DNA of 64,000 nt from Ichthyophis bannanicus (taxonomy: Eukaryota > Chordata > Amphibia > Gymnophiona > Ichthyophiidae): NCBI GenBank assembly GCA_033557465.1, contig CM066034.1, forward strand, positions 414,634,159 through 414,698,158, in the 5' to 3' direction. Numbering within the stretch: the first letter of the stretch is position 1; every line of letters begins with the position of its first letter. This document shows positions 9,577 through 20,759 of the stretch, one piece after another. A program made the translations under genes and the position numbers. A model generated the notes under the pieces. The model had not been told where the DNA came from and searched no databases. It saw only the letters and a list, made by a program, of their open reading frames with translations.

Positions 9577-11160
9577 TTACCTGCAACCAAAGCTATGCCA
9601 AACCAACAAATCTCCAATTCCCACCGTGGCCCTTGTCACAACCAATATAACACCCCTATCCACCTTCATCACGCCATCCAAGGAACACATTGAAAACACC
9701 ATTGCAACGATCAACACCACCACTGCCCAGTCTGACCCTTTCCCTGCCTTCTGGATAAAGGAGCTACGGTCTGACCTTAGCCCATTTATAGCCAGGCTCA
9801 TGGACTGATCCTTCACGACAGGCACGTTCCCCCAATCTCTTAAGCACACATCCATTAGACCCCTGCTAAAAAATAGCAAGCTCGACTCTCAGAAGGCAGA
9901 CTCATATAGACCGATTTTGAGCATACCACTTCTAGCCAATATAATGGAGAAAGAAGTCCAAAGACAAATTCAAGAACACATTGACACCAGTTCACCGATG
10001 GACCACTGCCAACATGGATTTAGAGAACATCACAGCGTTGAAACGCTCCTCACCACCCTCATCAATAATATAGCTACTGGAATCAATAACATCCATCATG
10101 GGTTTGTCCTCATCTTCTTGGACATAGCAGCTGCCTTTGATTCAGTAAGCCACGAGCTTCTCCTAGAGCGCCTCAAGGAGAAGGGTATCTGTGAAACAGC
10201 AATAGACTGGTGCAAGTCTTACCTCTCGGACAGATGGCAGCACGTACGATCAGGGACCTCAACATCCGAACCATTCCACCAGTAGCAAGGCGTCCCACAA
10301 GGATCCTCCCTTTCCGCTCTGATGTTCAACATATACATGCAGCCCATCTGTAACCTTATCCGGTCCTACAGTGTTAACTGCTTGATATATGCAGACGATG
10401 TGCTACTTTACATGCCCTTCTCGACAGAGAACCCGGACCTATCCCCTCTGACAGACTGCTTCAATGCGGTATCCAATTGGCTGCAATCCCAGAACCTCAG
10501 AATTCAGCACAAGAAAACTGAGGTCCTATTCATCACAAGGAATCCAAACTTCACCACACCGCCTCACCTAAAAGTCAATGAGGCTGAACTACAGACCAAA
10601 CCCACGATCCGGTACCTGGGAGTCACCTGGGACCAGCACCTGGACATGAAGGCGCACATAAGCAATGTAGTTAGAGCAGTATACCACAAGATCCGTGCCC
10701 TCAGGCACCACCGTTTCCTGCTAGAACCAGATGACTTCCGGACAATTTACCAAGCGCTAATCATACCACAGTTTGACTATGCAAATTCAATTCTTCATGG
10801 TCTCCCTCAATCTACGATGAACCCTCTACAGCTCCACTGGCTTCCCATAACATGCCAGACTCACATTCAAAACCCTACTGCTTATCTTCAAAGCTATCAA
10901 TAGCCTCGCATCCGCATCACTAGCAGATCTTACCCAAATCACTCCCCCCAACAGGTCCAGAAGATCAGTAGCGATCAACACACTAATAGTCCCTATAGAA
11001 ATAACCCATTGTACCCAGGCAACAGCAAACAGAGCCTTTAAATTCTGTGCACCTAGATGCTGGAACACCCTACCACCAAACATAAGCGCAATCCCTGACC
11101 TGACCCAGTTTAGGAAGGCGGTAAAACACCACCTATTCTGCAAGTACTACCAGGCAGACT
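9577..11160 (+). pseudogene. L2-C reverse transcriptase, broken
   Basis: Frames 9626-9808, 9917-10285 and 10322-10903 together form the RT. Visible blocks are HGFREHHSVETLLT, motif A in FLDIAAAFDSVSH, motif B in QGVPQGSSLSALMFN and motif C in LIYADDVLLY. A further block reads KKTEVLFITRNPNF. An in-frame TAG lies at about 10283 immediately before motif B, and more frame breaks precede 9917 and follow 10860. The C-terminal FRTIYQALIIPQFDYANS block matches the other L2 copies at 22296 and 45480. Confidence 0.87.
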
Positions 11161-11867
11161 AGGCCACACATTCAATTCCGTCCATACAAAACACCAATGA
11201 ATATGACTAGCGAAATACCCCTTCCATGAAGAAAAATGTAAAACTGTTAACAATGTAAAAATGTAAATAGTTTCCCAATGTTATCCAAGTTCTCATACCT
11301 GTTCATTGTAAACACAGTTCTGTAAAGGCATTGTGTATGTGTTATGTTCCATGTAAACCGCACTGATGTTGAATAGCGCCGTACAAAAGAAATGTAAATA
11401 AAATAAATAAATAAAGATATGCCATACTGGGTCAGATCAAGGTCCATGAAGCCCAGTATCCTGTTTTCAACAATGGCCAATCTAGGTCACAAGTACCTAG
11501 CAGTTTCCCCAAAAGACACAGGTTACACAATGCTTGTATTGGGTCAAGCAGTGGATATTCTGGGTCCCCTTTAATAATGGTTTATGGAACTTTCTTCCAG
11601 AAACTTGTCCAAACCTTTTTTAAACCCAGCTATGCTAACAGCTTTTTCTACATCCTCCGGTAGCAAATTCCAGAGTTTGATTACATGTTCTTATTAGTCT
11701 TAAATAGGTTATCCTGTAGCTTCATTGCATGCCCCCTAGTCTTTCTATATTTGATGGTGTAAACAATCGATCTACATTTACCCGTTCCACTCCATTCATT
11801 AATTTATAGACCTCTATTATATCTCCCCTCAGCCTTCTCTTTTCCAGGTTGAAGAGCCCTAAGCTTT

Positions 11868-13250
11868 TTAATCTCTCTTCATAGGAGTATCCTTCCATCC
11901 CCTTTCCATTTTGGTTGCTCTTCTCTGTACCTTTTCTAATAATGCTATATCCTTTTTAAGATATGGTGACCAGAATTGCACACAACATTCAAGGTGCGGT
12001 CGCACCATGGAACGATACAGAGGCATTATAATATCATTTGCTTTATTCTCCATTCCTTTCCTTATGATACCTAGCATTCTATTTGCGCTCTTGGCCGCCA
12101 CTGCACACTGGGCAGAGGGTTTTAACATGCTATCCACAATGACGCCTAAATCTTTTTCATGGGTGGTAGTTCCTAATGTTGAACTTTACATCGTGTAACC
12201 ATAGTTTGGGTTTTTCCTTCCTAGGTACATAACTTTGCACTTGTCCACATTAAATTTCATCTGCCATTTGGATGCCCAGTCTTCTAATTTATCAACATCC
12301 TCTTGCAATTTTCCACAATCCTCATGGGTTTTAACAACTTTGAATAGTTTTGTGTCATCTGCAAATTTTATAACCTCACTCGTTATTCCCATTTCCAGGT
12401 CATTTATGAATATGTTAAAAAGCAGCGGACCCAGCACAGATCCCTGGGGTACACCACTATTCACCTTTCTCCAATGGGAAAATTGGATATTTAGCCCTAC
12501 CCTCTGCTTTCTATCTTTTAACCGCGCTGATGCTGAATAGTGCGGTATATAAGAGACTATAAATAAATAAATAAAATAACCAGTTCCTGATCCACAATAG
12601 TACACTGCTTCCTATCCCATGACTTCTTAATTTTGTCAAAAGTCTCTCATGAGAGACCTTGTCAAAGTCTTTCTGAAAGTCCAGATACACTATTTCAACT
12701 GACTCACTTTTGTCTACCTGTTTATTCACACCTTCAAAAAAAAAAAAGAACAGATTAATAAGACAAGACCTTTCTTGGCTAAAGTCATTTTGGATGTCTC
12801 CCGTTAAGCCAAGATTATCTACATGTTCAGTAATTATGTTCTTTATGATGGTTTTTACCATTTTCCTGGTACTGACATCAAGCTCACTGGTCTGTAGTTT
12901 CCCGGATCACCCCTGGACCCCTTTTTAAAAACTGGCATTACATTGGCCATCCTGCAAACTTCAGGTATTACAGATGATTTTAATGATAGTTCACAGATTA
13001 CTAGGTATGCAATCTCATATTTCAGTTCTTTCAACACCCTTGGATGTATATCATCCGGTACAGGTGATTTGCTACTCTTCAGTTTATCAAATAGTTGTAA
13101 TACATCTTCCCGGTGTATCAATATTTCTTTCAATTCTTCCACAGCATCACCTTTAAATACCATTTTCAGTCATGGATAACATCCCTACATCTTTCTCAGT
13201 AAAGATCAAAGGAAAGAATTCATTCAGTCTCTCCGCTATGGCCTTGTCCC
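11868..13250 (-). pseudogene. CR1-D reverse transcriptase, broken
   Basis: On the minus strand the order is VFKKGSRGDPGNYRPVSL (13163-12855 frame), VYLDFQKDFDKVSHERL as motif A (12861-12511 frame), [13 protein letters not shown] as motif B with KFADDTKLFK as motif C (12605-12186 frame), and [19 protein letters not shown] (12137-11868 frame). Active-site residues of motif C are kept, but frameshifts and a tail insertion at 12523-12587 between motifs A and B break the gene. Confidence 0.85.
12523..12587 (+). repeat. L2/SINE tail inserted in CR1-D RT
   Basis: A block reading ACCGCGCTGATGCTGAATAGTG and ending in AAATAAATAAATAAAATAA interrupts the RT between motifs A and B. It matches the L2 and SINE 3' tails at 11345-11417 and 61915-61975 and is a very short 5'-truncated insertion. 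Confidence 0.7.
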
Positions 13251-13295
13251 CTCTTAGTGCCCCTTATATCCCTACTACTACTACTATTTAGCACT

Positions 13296-13845
13296 TATTT
13301 ATTTATTTATTTATTAGAGTCTCTTTTATACCGCGCTATTCAGCATCAGTGCAGTTTACAATGAACAATAAAATACACATTTCCGATGGTACTTTGTGTT
13401 TACAGTTGAACAGGTAATGCAACTTGGATAACAGGTAACTATTTACAATTTAAGACATAATTGGGAACTCTTTTGACTTCAGTCAAGGGGGTTCTGAGAG
13501 GCTTGTGAGGATGGTGCAGTGTCCACATTGGCTTCTGGGTAAAACTGGAGGAAGAGGTGAAGTTTTAAGGCCTTTCTGAACTGAAATAAGTCCTGGATTG
13601 ATCGGATGCCGAGAGGGAGGCTGTTCCAGTACCTTGGTGCGCAGAAATTGTAGGCCCTGCCTACTGTTGCCTTGGTGCATTGTGTTATTAATTTTGGGAC
13701 TACCAGGGTGTTAAGTGTTACTGACCTTCTGTCCCTATTGAGAGGAGTTGTCTGGATTAGTTCAGTCAATGATGCCGACGAAAGACCTTTAATAACCTTA
13801 AATGTAAGTAGTAAGGTCTTGTAAGTGATTCTGCACATCTAACCT
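13296..13845 (-). mobile_element. L2 3' fragment nested in L2-F (L2-E)
   Basis: A 5'-truncated L2 keeps only the end of ORF2 and the tail. The minus-strand frame 13838-13479 has TYKTLLLTFKVIKGL, the block APRYWNSLPLGIRSI and FRKALKLHLF, all typical of the L2 C-terminus. The tail at 13296-13370 carries the TTTATTTATTTATTAG run and the CCGCGCTATTCAGCATCAG module. It divides the tail of the larger L2-F, so it inserted later. Confidence 0.75.
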
Positions 13846-14029
13846 ACAAGAGGTAGCCAACATACAAGAGACAGTCCCTGCCCGTCAGAGTCATGCTCAT
13901 CGGAGCTTACAATCTAGTTAGAAGAGTGCAGAGCACTAGTCAGGTCTGCGGAAGGTACGGTGTGGTACAGTTTGGTCTATAGTTTGGTCGTAAATGTTGA
14001 CGGGGGTTAGGATAAGATAAGCATGGAAG

Positions 14030-15562
14030 TCAGGATCTGAATGCAATGGTGAAGAGGTGGGTCTTCAACCTGGATTTGAAGATGGCCAGGGAGGATGCCT
14101 GGTGCACAGACGCAGATAGGCTGTTCCAGGTGTATGGTGCAGCAAGGTGAAAGGAGCGCAGTCGGGAGTTTGCGGTGCAGGTGAAAGGCATTGATAGAAG
14201 TAATTTGTTAGTGGAGCGCAAATTTCGAGAGGGGACGTAGGGAGAGATAAGAGATAAGAGGTATTGAGGGGCCATAGAGTGAATGCATTTATAGGTCAGT
14301 AGAAGAAGCTTGAATTGGATGTGGAATTGGACAGGGAGCCAGTGAAGCGACTTGAGAAGAGGAGTAATGTGGGCATGGCGAGGCTGGCAGAAGATTAGTC
14401 GAGCAGCGTGATTTTGTATGGATTGAAGAGGAAGGAGGTGGCTCATGGGGAGACCAGCAAGGAGTAGGTTGCAATAATCAAGGCGAGAGGAGATTAAGGA
14501 GTGGATAAGCGTTTTCGTGGTGTGTTCAGAGAGGAAGGGGTGGACAGGCAGAGATCTTGGACTGGGTTGCCAGAGAAATATTAGGTGTAGAGAGGTAGAT
14601 TTGGGAGTCATCGGCATAGAGATGGTATTGAAAGCCATGGGAGGAGATAAGCGCGCCAAGGCCTAGGGTATAGAGAGAGAAAAGGAGGGGGCCTAAGACA
14701 GATCCCTGGGGTACACCTACATGGAGCGGGGTAGGGGAGGAGGAGAAGCCACCAGAGCATATACTGAATGTGTGATGGGAGAGGTAGGAGAAGAACCAGG
14801 ATAGTACAGAGTCCTTGAAGCCAAGCAAGGAGAGGGTGGTGAGGAGAAGGTTGTGGTCAACGGTGTCAAAGGCAGCAGAAAGGTCAAGAAGGATGAGGAT
14901 AGAATACAGGCCCTTAGATTTAGCCAGGAACAGGTCGTTGGTGACTTTTGTGAGAGCCGTTTCGGTGGAGTGTAGGGGACGGAAGCCGGATTGTAGTGGG
15001 AACAGGAGGGCCTGGGAGGTGAGGAAGTCGAGGCAGCGACAGTGGACTGCTCGTTCTAATAGTTTGGATATGAAGGGAAGAGGGAGATGGGTCGATAGTT
15101 AGAAGGGCATGTGGGATCAAGTGAGGGTTTCTTGAGGAGGGGTGTGACAACAGCATGCTTGAAGTCAATGGGGACAGTTGCAGTGGAGAGTAAAAAGTTG
15201 AGGATATGAGTGATGGAGGGACAATGGTGAGGGAGATGGAACGTAGGAGATGGGTGAGGATGAGGTCTGATGAACAGGTGGTGGGTTTGGAGGAGGAAAG
15301 GAGGAGGAAAGGAGGAGTGTGGTTTCTTCTTCAGAGATCGTAGAAGAGGAGGAGACGGTGGCAGGGGGAGTATGGATGGGGGAGGAGAACTGGGGAGGAG
15401 GGGAGGTAGATGAGGGGGTAGGGAATTGGAGGGTAATTTTGTGGATTTTGTTGTGGAAGTAGTCGGCCAGGGTTTGGGCAGAAAGGGAGGGCGGGATAGG
15501 GGGCGGGGGGACCTTGAGGAGAGAACTGAGGGTATTAAAGAGACGGCGAGGATCAGAGGCAA
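14030..15562 (-). pseudogene. L2-F reverse transcriptase, frameshifted
   Basis: Minus-strand frames 15562-15056, 14828-14526 and 14659-14030 carry the [11 protein letters not shown] lies near the start, [17 protein letters not shown] is motif B and [13 protein letters not shown] is motif C. The C-terminal frame has YCNLLLAGLP, HAARLIF and PYTWNSLSASV. The catalytic Asp pair is kept. Frame changes near 15060 and 14600 break the protein. The YADDSQIYL wording groups it with the L2 fragment at 58304-58830 and separates it from L2-C and L2-G. Confidence 0.85.
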
Positions 15563-15899
15563 GGGAATTGGTTAGATGGATGTAGTAATCTTGTTTGGCA
15601 AGTGCTAAGACTGACTGTAAGGAGCCAAGCATGAATTTGAAGTGTAGAAGGTCTTCCGGGGAGCAGGATTTGGACCAGGCTCGTTCGGCAGAACGGGTGC
15701 AGATACGTAGGTAATGGATAGTGGGTGAAAGCCAGGGTTGGGGAGTAGATCGTTTTACAGGATGTGGGGTGATAAGGACAAGAGTGTCAAGGGCTGAGGA
15801 TAGTGTAGCATTGTATGAGGATAATCCCTCATCAACGGACTCGCAGGATAAAATGGAGGAAAGAGATGGAGAAAAGGTGGAGGAGGGAGTCAGGGGATC

Positions 15900-16500
15900 A
15901 ATATTATGAAGGTTTCTAAATAGGTCGGAGGAGACAGGACGAGGTTGGGATAGCGGGAGCTGAAGAGTAAATGTTAAGAGGTGATGGTCAGATGAGGGAA
16001 GGATTGATAGGCGGACGTTTGAGGGACAGGAATTGGAGAAGAGTATTAGATCAAGGCAGTGGCCGTGTAGGTGTGTGGGGGCAGTGGAGCAAAGTTGGAG
16101 GTCGAACGAGGAGGTAAGAGCGAGGAATTTTGAGGCATGGGGGTCGGAGGGGCTGTCGATGTGAATGTTGAAATCACCAAAAATAAGAGTAGGGGAGGAG
16201 GGATCCATAAAGGCAGAAAGCCAGGAGTCGAAGTCAGTGAGGAAGACTGATTTGAAGTTGTTGGGTGGGCGATAAATAACAGCTACTTGGAGGGGAAGTG
16301 GTGTGAGGAGGCGAATGGAGTGGACTTCGAAGGAGAGGGGGGAGTGTGATTGGGGTGGCAGGAGGGGTTAGAATTGGCAGGAGGGAGAGAGTAGGAGGCC
16401 AACACCACCACCGCGACCAGTAGATCGAGGTGTATGGGAGACCTGGTAGTCTCCATAGCAGAGAGAGGCAATGGATGCGGTGTCATCTAGGGGGAGCCAG
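15900..16500 (-). pseudogene. L2-F endonuclease domain, broken
   Basis: The minus-strand frame beginning at 16208 opens with PTLIFGDFNIHIDSPSD, the catalytic GDFN block of an apurinic-type endonuclease. It continues with HLHGHCLDLILF and a PSSDHHLLTFTL block with the final catalytic SDH. The N-terminal half lies in other frames upstream (16486-16283), so at least one frameshift separates the halves. Confidence 0.78.
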
Positions 16501-17261
16501 GTCTCGGCAAGGCAAGAAGGTGTAGGGCATTAGAGATACAAAGATCGTGAATAAAAGGTTTTTTTTTAATGACTGAGCATGCGTTCCATAGAGCACATGA
16601 AAACGGGAGAGTGGGGAGGGAGAGGAGAGGGATTTGGATAAGGTTGGATAAGCTACGTGTGGATTTCTTATCAGAGTAGCGTGGGGATCTATTTCTAGGG
16701 TAATACCGAGATTCAGAGGGAGCAGGGTGTGGGTGGATATGTCTGGGTGTATGTGCTCTCCAAGAGGGACATGAGGGAGCGGAAATGAGGGGTGAATAGA
16801 TGGTATCAAGTAGGTTATGTGAGGGATTATTTTTGGGGGTAGGGTTGGAGTCGATATCTATGGATGAGTGATTGTGGGATGAATGGGGGAGGGCGGAAGG
16901 AGGGAGGAGTGGGATGTGGATGAGATTAGATAAGGCGTGTGAGAACTTTTTTTAGTGTGAGAAAGAAATCGGGGGGGGGGGGGCAGGGTTGGGGATGATA
17001 TTACCATATGACAGAAGGAGAATGAGTATTAGAGAGCGAGGTAAAGTGGAGATAGTATGGCGGAAGCGAGGGTGGGGTTGCCTTAAAGAGAGGGGGGCTG
17101 GTTGAATGCAGGGGATGGTGTGAAGAAGCTCAAGAGCGGATGCTAGGCTTGGGGGTCAGAATGGAAGGAGAAGTGAGGAAGGTAGGGGGAGGGGAGGGGG
17201 AAGAGGAGGGAGGGTGTTGATAGGAGGGGAAGCAGTTGGGGAGGATGAGGAAGAGAAGGAC

Positions 17262-18615
17262 AATGTTCTTCTAATGTTCCAACTAACTCTCTCACAGGTT
17301 TTTTGCTACAAATGTACTTGTAAAAGTCTTTATCATGCGTTTTTGCTTCCACAGCAAGTTTCTTCTCAAATTCTCTCTTTGCCTGTCTTATAAATGCTTT
17401 GCATCTAACTTGCCAGTGCTTGTGTTGTTTCCAATTTTCATCATTTGGCTCCTTTTTCCATTTCCTGAAAGATGTTTTTTTTGGCAGCAGCCTCTCTGAC
17501 CTCACCTTTAAACCATGCTGGCAGTTTTTTGGACTTCCTTCCATTTTTCTTAAACGTGGAATACAGCTGGTCTGGGCTTTCAAGATAGTATTTTTAAACA
17601 ACCATGCTTGATGAAAATCTTTAACCTTTGCAACTGCTCCTTTTAGTTTTTTCTTAACTATTTTCCTCAGTTTATCATAGTCTCCCTTTTGAAAGTTAAA
17701 AGGTAGTACTGTGGCTTAAATCAAACGTGATCATGCTAAGATCACTATTGCCAAGTGGCCCCAGCACCCTTATCTTTTGCACCAGATCTTGTGCTCCATT
17801 AAGGACTAGGTCCAAAATGGCTTCCCCTCTGGTTGGTTCATGAACCAGCTGTTCCAAGAAGCAGTCATTTATTTCATCTAGATACTTTATCTCCCTAGCA
17901 TGTCCTGCCGTGACACTGACCCAGTCGATACCAGGGTAATTGAAATCACCATTATTAATACTGTGCTGTAACTTTTGTTAGCTTCCCAGATTTATTTGAG
18001 CATTTCATCATCCATATGTTCATTCTGGCCAGGAGGTCGCTAGTACACCCCCACTGCCATCTCCTTCCCATTCCCCTTTTTACATGGAATTTCAATCCAT
18101 AGAGATTCTACAGTGAATTTTGTTTCCTGCAAAACTTTAATCCTTGGTAACTCAATGTCCTCCCTAACATAGAGTGCAATCCCTCCACCAATTTGATCTG
18201 CTCTATCATTACGATATAGTTTGTACCCAAGTATCACAGTGTCCCACTGGTTGTCCTCCTTCTACTATGTCTCTGAGATACCAATCATATTTAACTTCTC
18301 ATTTAGTGCTATATATTCTAACTCTCCCATCTTATTTTTTAGACTTCTAGCATTTGCATACAAGCATTTTAGATGCTGTATTTTATTCATATTATTCTGG
18401 CTATCGGTAGGCAGGAGTAATTTGGAATCTTTAAACTCTGTCTGTGCTGTACTCAAGGGCATTTGGGTTACTTTTGTCTTTATTGGAACCTCTCTGCTGA
18501 TATACTCTAACCTCAATCTTTTGCTAGTATCCTTCAATGATACATTGTTCCGAATCATGCACTCTTGGGTGACTCTCGGTTTTCCCCTATTATCTATTAT
18601 GCATATTAAGCGCAC
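17262..18615 (-). pseudogene. CR1-D endonuclease and linker, broken
   Basis: Frame 18615-18265 gives LYANARSLKNKMGELE and ends at MIGISET. Frame 18237-18040 gives GYKLYRNDRADQIGGGIALY. Frame 17601-17143 carries the linker with SFRKWKKEPNDENWKQH and REFEKKLAVEAKTH. The GDFN block lies in a different frame near 17950. The wording is nearly that of CR1-B (5476-6627), so both are copies of one subfamily in opposite orientation. The L2 insertion begins at about 17262, within the linker. Confidence 0.85.
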
Positions 18616-18785
18616 AATGTATATAGCTCACATCAAAATCGACCACACTCACTCACGCAGCACACTGTGACAATTCTCCCACTGCATGCTAATGACAACT
18701 CACCCTTCATTGATTGTTTGCTGTGCCAACCGCTTTGATTTCATGATAAAGCGGTATACCAAGTCCGTTTAAATAAATAAAATAA
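18599..18785 (+). repeat. Short element with L2-type tail inserted in CR1-D
   Basis: The endonuclease leader of CR1-D is interrupted between CCTATTATCTATT at about 18598 and TCTAGTTTAAAAGCTGC at 18786. The inserted piece ends ACCGCTTTGATTTCATGATAAAGCGGTATACC followed by an AAATAAATAAAATAAAA run, the same tail type as the CORE-SINE at 4741. The sequence CCGCTTTGATTTCATGATAAAGCGG is itself a small hairpin. Confidence 0.6.
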
Positions 18786-18808
18786 AATCTAGTTTAAAAG
18801 CTGCTCTA

Positions 18809-19115
18809 TCTCTTTTTTAAAGGTTAATGCCAGTAGCCTGGTTCTGTCCCGGTTAAGGTGGAGCCCATCCCTTTGGAAGAAACCCTCCTTTCCCCAGAAT
18901 GTTCCCCAGTTCCTAACAAATCCAAAACCCTCATCCTTGCATCATCGTCTCAACCACAGCTCCGGAGCTCTGTCTGCCTTTTGGGACCTGAGCGTGGAAG
19001 AAAAAGCATTTTGGAGAATGCTACCCCTCCCTAATACACTTTCCTATGTCATTGGTAGTAACATGTACCAGTACACCAGACTCCTCCCCAGCACTATCTA
19101 AGACCTTGTCTAGGT
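18809..19115 (-). pseudogene. CR1-D ORF1 esterase-like remnant
   Basis: Read on the minus strand, this stretch contains EESGVLVHVTTNDIGK, which resembles the VHVGTND block of the SGNH-type esterase in CR1 ORF1. Stops interrupt the remainder. It lies directly upstream of the endonuclease in the correct order for ORF1. I infer that it is the 3' end of ORF1. The rest of ORF1 is missing beyond about 19115. Confidence 0.55.
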
Positions 19116-19214
19116 CTTAGATAGTCTTTTCTTCCATTCAATTCCTCCCCCGCACCCCCCCCCCCTCCATCCATTCTAATTTTTCATCCATACTGAAGCG
19201 ATCATTATTGGCCA
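19116..19214. other. Simple sequence with C-run
   Basis: A run of about 12 C lies at 19159-19170. No gene is present. Confidence 0.5.
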
Positions 19215-19372
19215 TTAGATGTAACCAATCTCTGTCTCAGTGTGATGTCAGAACAAATCACTAAGGAAATCAGCAGAAGGAGGACCAGTTCAGTGTGAAG
19301 CAAGACCTGCCTGGACTGGCCCTCCTCCTGTCAAACTCCTTAGTGATTTGGTCTGACATCTACTAGACTGAG
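19215..19372. repeat. Imperfect inverted repeat, about 65-75 bp arms
   Basis: The left arm includes GATGTCAGAACAAATCACTA and GAAGGAGGACCAGTTCAG. The right arm returns CTGGACTGGCCCTCCTCC and TAGTGATTTGGTCTGACATC. The arms pair with a few mismatches around a centre near 19290, and TCTCAGT / ACTGAGA lie at the outer ends. It could be a small foldback or MITE-like element. No target duplication is clear. Confidence 0.6.
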
Positions 19373-20454
19373 ATCAGTGGATAACAAACTCTGGAACTGG
19401 GGACTCAAAAAAGTGAACAGATCAGTTTGTTGATTTCGGAAGCTGGTGGCTGGCAGATTCGTCTTGATTGGGTCTTTCCAGTCATTCCTGGAAACTACCA
19501 GAAGCACACTATCCACTTATCGAACATTGCTTTGAACTTGTTGCTGAAAGTCATGCTTGAAACCTTAGAGACAGTCACAGACAAGATTGAACTTAAGTTT
19601 AATCTATGGGCAGCCATCACCTGCAGCCCCCTCTTGGCCTGAAGATGGAGGTCCCTTTAGTTAGGAATGTGGAACAAGCTTTACTACTCCACATTTGCAG
19701 CAGGTACCAAGCCAATCAAACAGCTACAGTCAGGAGACCCAGTGAGAGATTGGGCAGTCTAGCTAGCTGTAATGGCAGTATGATCTTTTGTACTCACAAA
19801 GGCAGCGACCTGTTTGACTTACAATGGCCCAATCCAGCAATCCCGCACGAGGCATGAGGCAGCAGGCAAGCAGCAATGCTCATTTTGTTTAATGTATCCA
19901 GTTGCTGTAAAAACTGGCAGTGACATTAGCTCAGGTAAACCAAGGGGACCCGTCACCTTTCTTGTTCATTGCATTAAATAAAGCTTTGTATTTTTGTCCC
20001 ATATACGCATTTGTCCTGAGTCTGATTAACTGTCTGGGGGTTGTTGCAAAGGCCAGCCCTAGGCATGTGAGGGCATGTTGCCCATCCATGGCACCGCTCA
20101 TGTCTGGCCTGCTTAAAAAGTGACTGCTTGGGGCACTGTGCACAAGGACACTTGAAGCCCACCTCACCGGCACACTTGTTTACAGTTGTGGGAGGATTTT
20201 CTTTCACTCCTATGGTTGTGTTAAACTGCAGCCACAAGAGACAGAAGTGCCTCTGTTTCATTTTTAGGAACTTGGCAGTGCTGGTAAGCTACAGCATAGC
20301 ACAAATGCAGAAGCAAAGGAAAAGGATCCCACAGCTGTGTAGCAGATAGACTTAGCAGATAAACTTGAGTCCCTAGAGAGATGTGGGAAAACAGAAAGCA
20401 TCGACTGGAACTAACACTATTAGAAAAATAAAATGGACAGAAGATACAGGTAAA
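19373..20454. other. No gene recognised
   Basis: Only short frames without family resemblance are seen (for example 19427-19642 and 19974-20261). The base composition is ordinary. I cannot assign this kilobase to a repeat family, and it may be unique host DNA. Confidence 0.45.
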
Positions 20455-20680
20455 AAAAAAGGATTTTATTTCCATTTAGTGATTGGAATATATCAGATTT
20501 TGTAATTTGCATGTGCTTTCTTTATATGCATCTTTCTATTTCTCTAGTGTTGCGCTACATGCGGAGTGTGGCTTCTTGGGGATTCAGTTTAATTTTTGTC
20601 AACATATTTCTATTTTTAGTTTGTGGTGACTTATTTTGTACTAGGAAAGGATCTATTTATGTTACATGTGTGTGTGACCG
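20455..20680 (+). repeat. Unnamed dispersed repeat, copy 1
   Basis: The stretch contains GATTGGAATATATCAGATTT, a GTGCTTTCTTTATATGC segment, CTCTAGTGTTGCGCTACATG and GAGTGTGGCTTCTTGGGG. A diverged copy in the same orientation lies at 35650-35830 on the other side of DIRS-2. No coding content is recognised. Confidence 0.5.
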
Positions 20681-20757
20681 AAGCCTTTGGGAGATGCCAC
20701 CATGCATGCGTGGTACCCTTCCCACCCAAGGGTGTCTTCTTGCTCAGTCAGATGACA
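20681..20757 (-). repeat. DIRS-2 left terminal repeat, truncated
   Basis: The run AAGCCTTTGGGAGATGCCAC through CCTTCCCACCCAAGGG is the inverted counterpart of 35300-35370 at the right end of DIRS-2. The outer part with the TCACATATGG block and the terminal extension is missing, and the sequence joins an unrelated repeat at 20680. Confidence 0.75.
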
Positions 20758-20759
20758 TA

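Larger units (their letters stand above)
7881..11417 (+). mobile_element. L2-type LINE, near full length but decayed (L2-C)
   Basis: The element has a 5' region with a short tandem repeat (7932-8014), an endonuclease frame (8215-9174), a decayed linker (9175-9900), a reverse transcriptase (9917-10903 and beyond) and a 3' tail ending in (AAAT)n at about 11417. The tail carries the GTAAACCGCACTGATGTTGAATAGCG module shared with other L2 and SINE tails. Several in-frame stops and frameshifts show it is dead. It interrupts the DIRS-C end on its left and abuts a CR1 3' UTR on its right. Confidence 0.85.
13265..17261 (-). mobile_element. L2-type LINE inserted in CR1-D (L2-F)
   Basis: A reverse-strand L2 occupies the gap in CR1-D. 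Its 3' tail starts near 13265 with CTACTACTACTACTATTTAGC and resumes at about 13846 with AGAGACAGTCCCTGCCCG. Between these lies a second L2 (13296-13845) inserted into the tail. Reading leftwards the element has a purine/pyrimidine-skewed 5' region (17261-16810), an endonuclease (about 16500-15900) and an RT (15560-14030). The plus strand is strongly G-rich (poly-G at 16973-16983), which produces long chance frames on the minus strand. Confidence 0.8.
11416..19115 (-). mobile_element. CR1-type LINE, reverse strand, split by nested L2s (CR1-D)
   Basis: The two parts 11416-13264 (3' UTR and RT) and 17262-19115 (ORF1 end, endonuclease, linker) read as one CR1 on the minus strand. The linker stops at RELVGTLEEH near 17262 and resumes near 13264 with DKAIAERLNEFF, which is the order expected in CR1 ORF2. 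Without the inserts it would be about 3.5 kb, lacking most of ORF1. Its 3' UTR has the CATACTGGGTCAGATCAAGG and AAGCCCAGTATCCTGTTTTC blocks typical of CR1. Smaller tail insertions lie at 12523-12587 and 18599-18785. Confidence 0.78.

Noticed and set aside
15165..16208. 347-codon Ser/Pro-rich minus-strand frame as an independent gene
   Set aside because: It begins with the L2 GDFN endonuclease block and runs through the pyrimidine-rich linker, so it is L2-F coding sequence and not a host gene.
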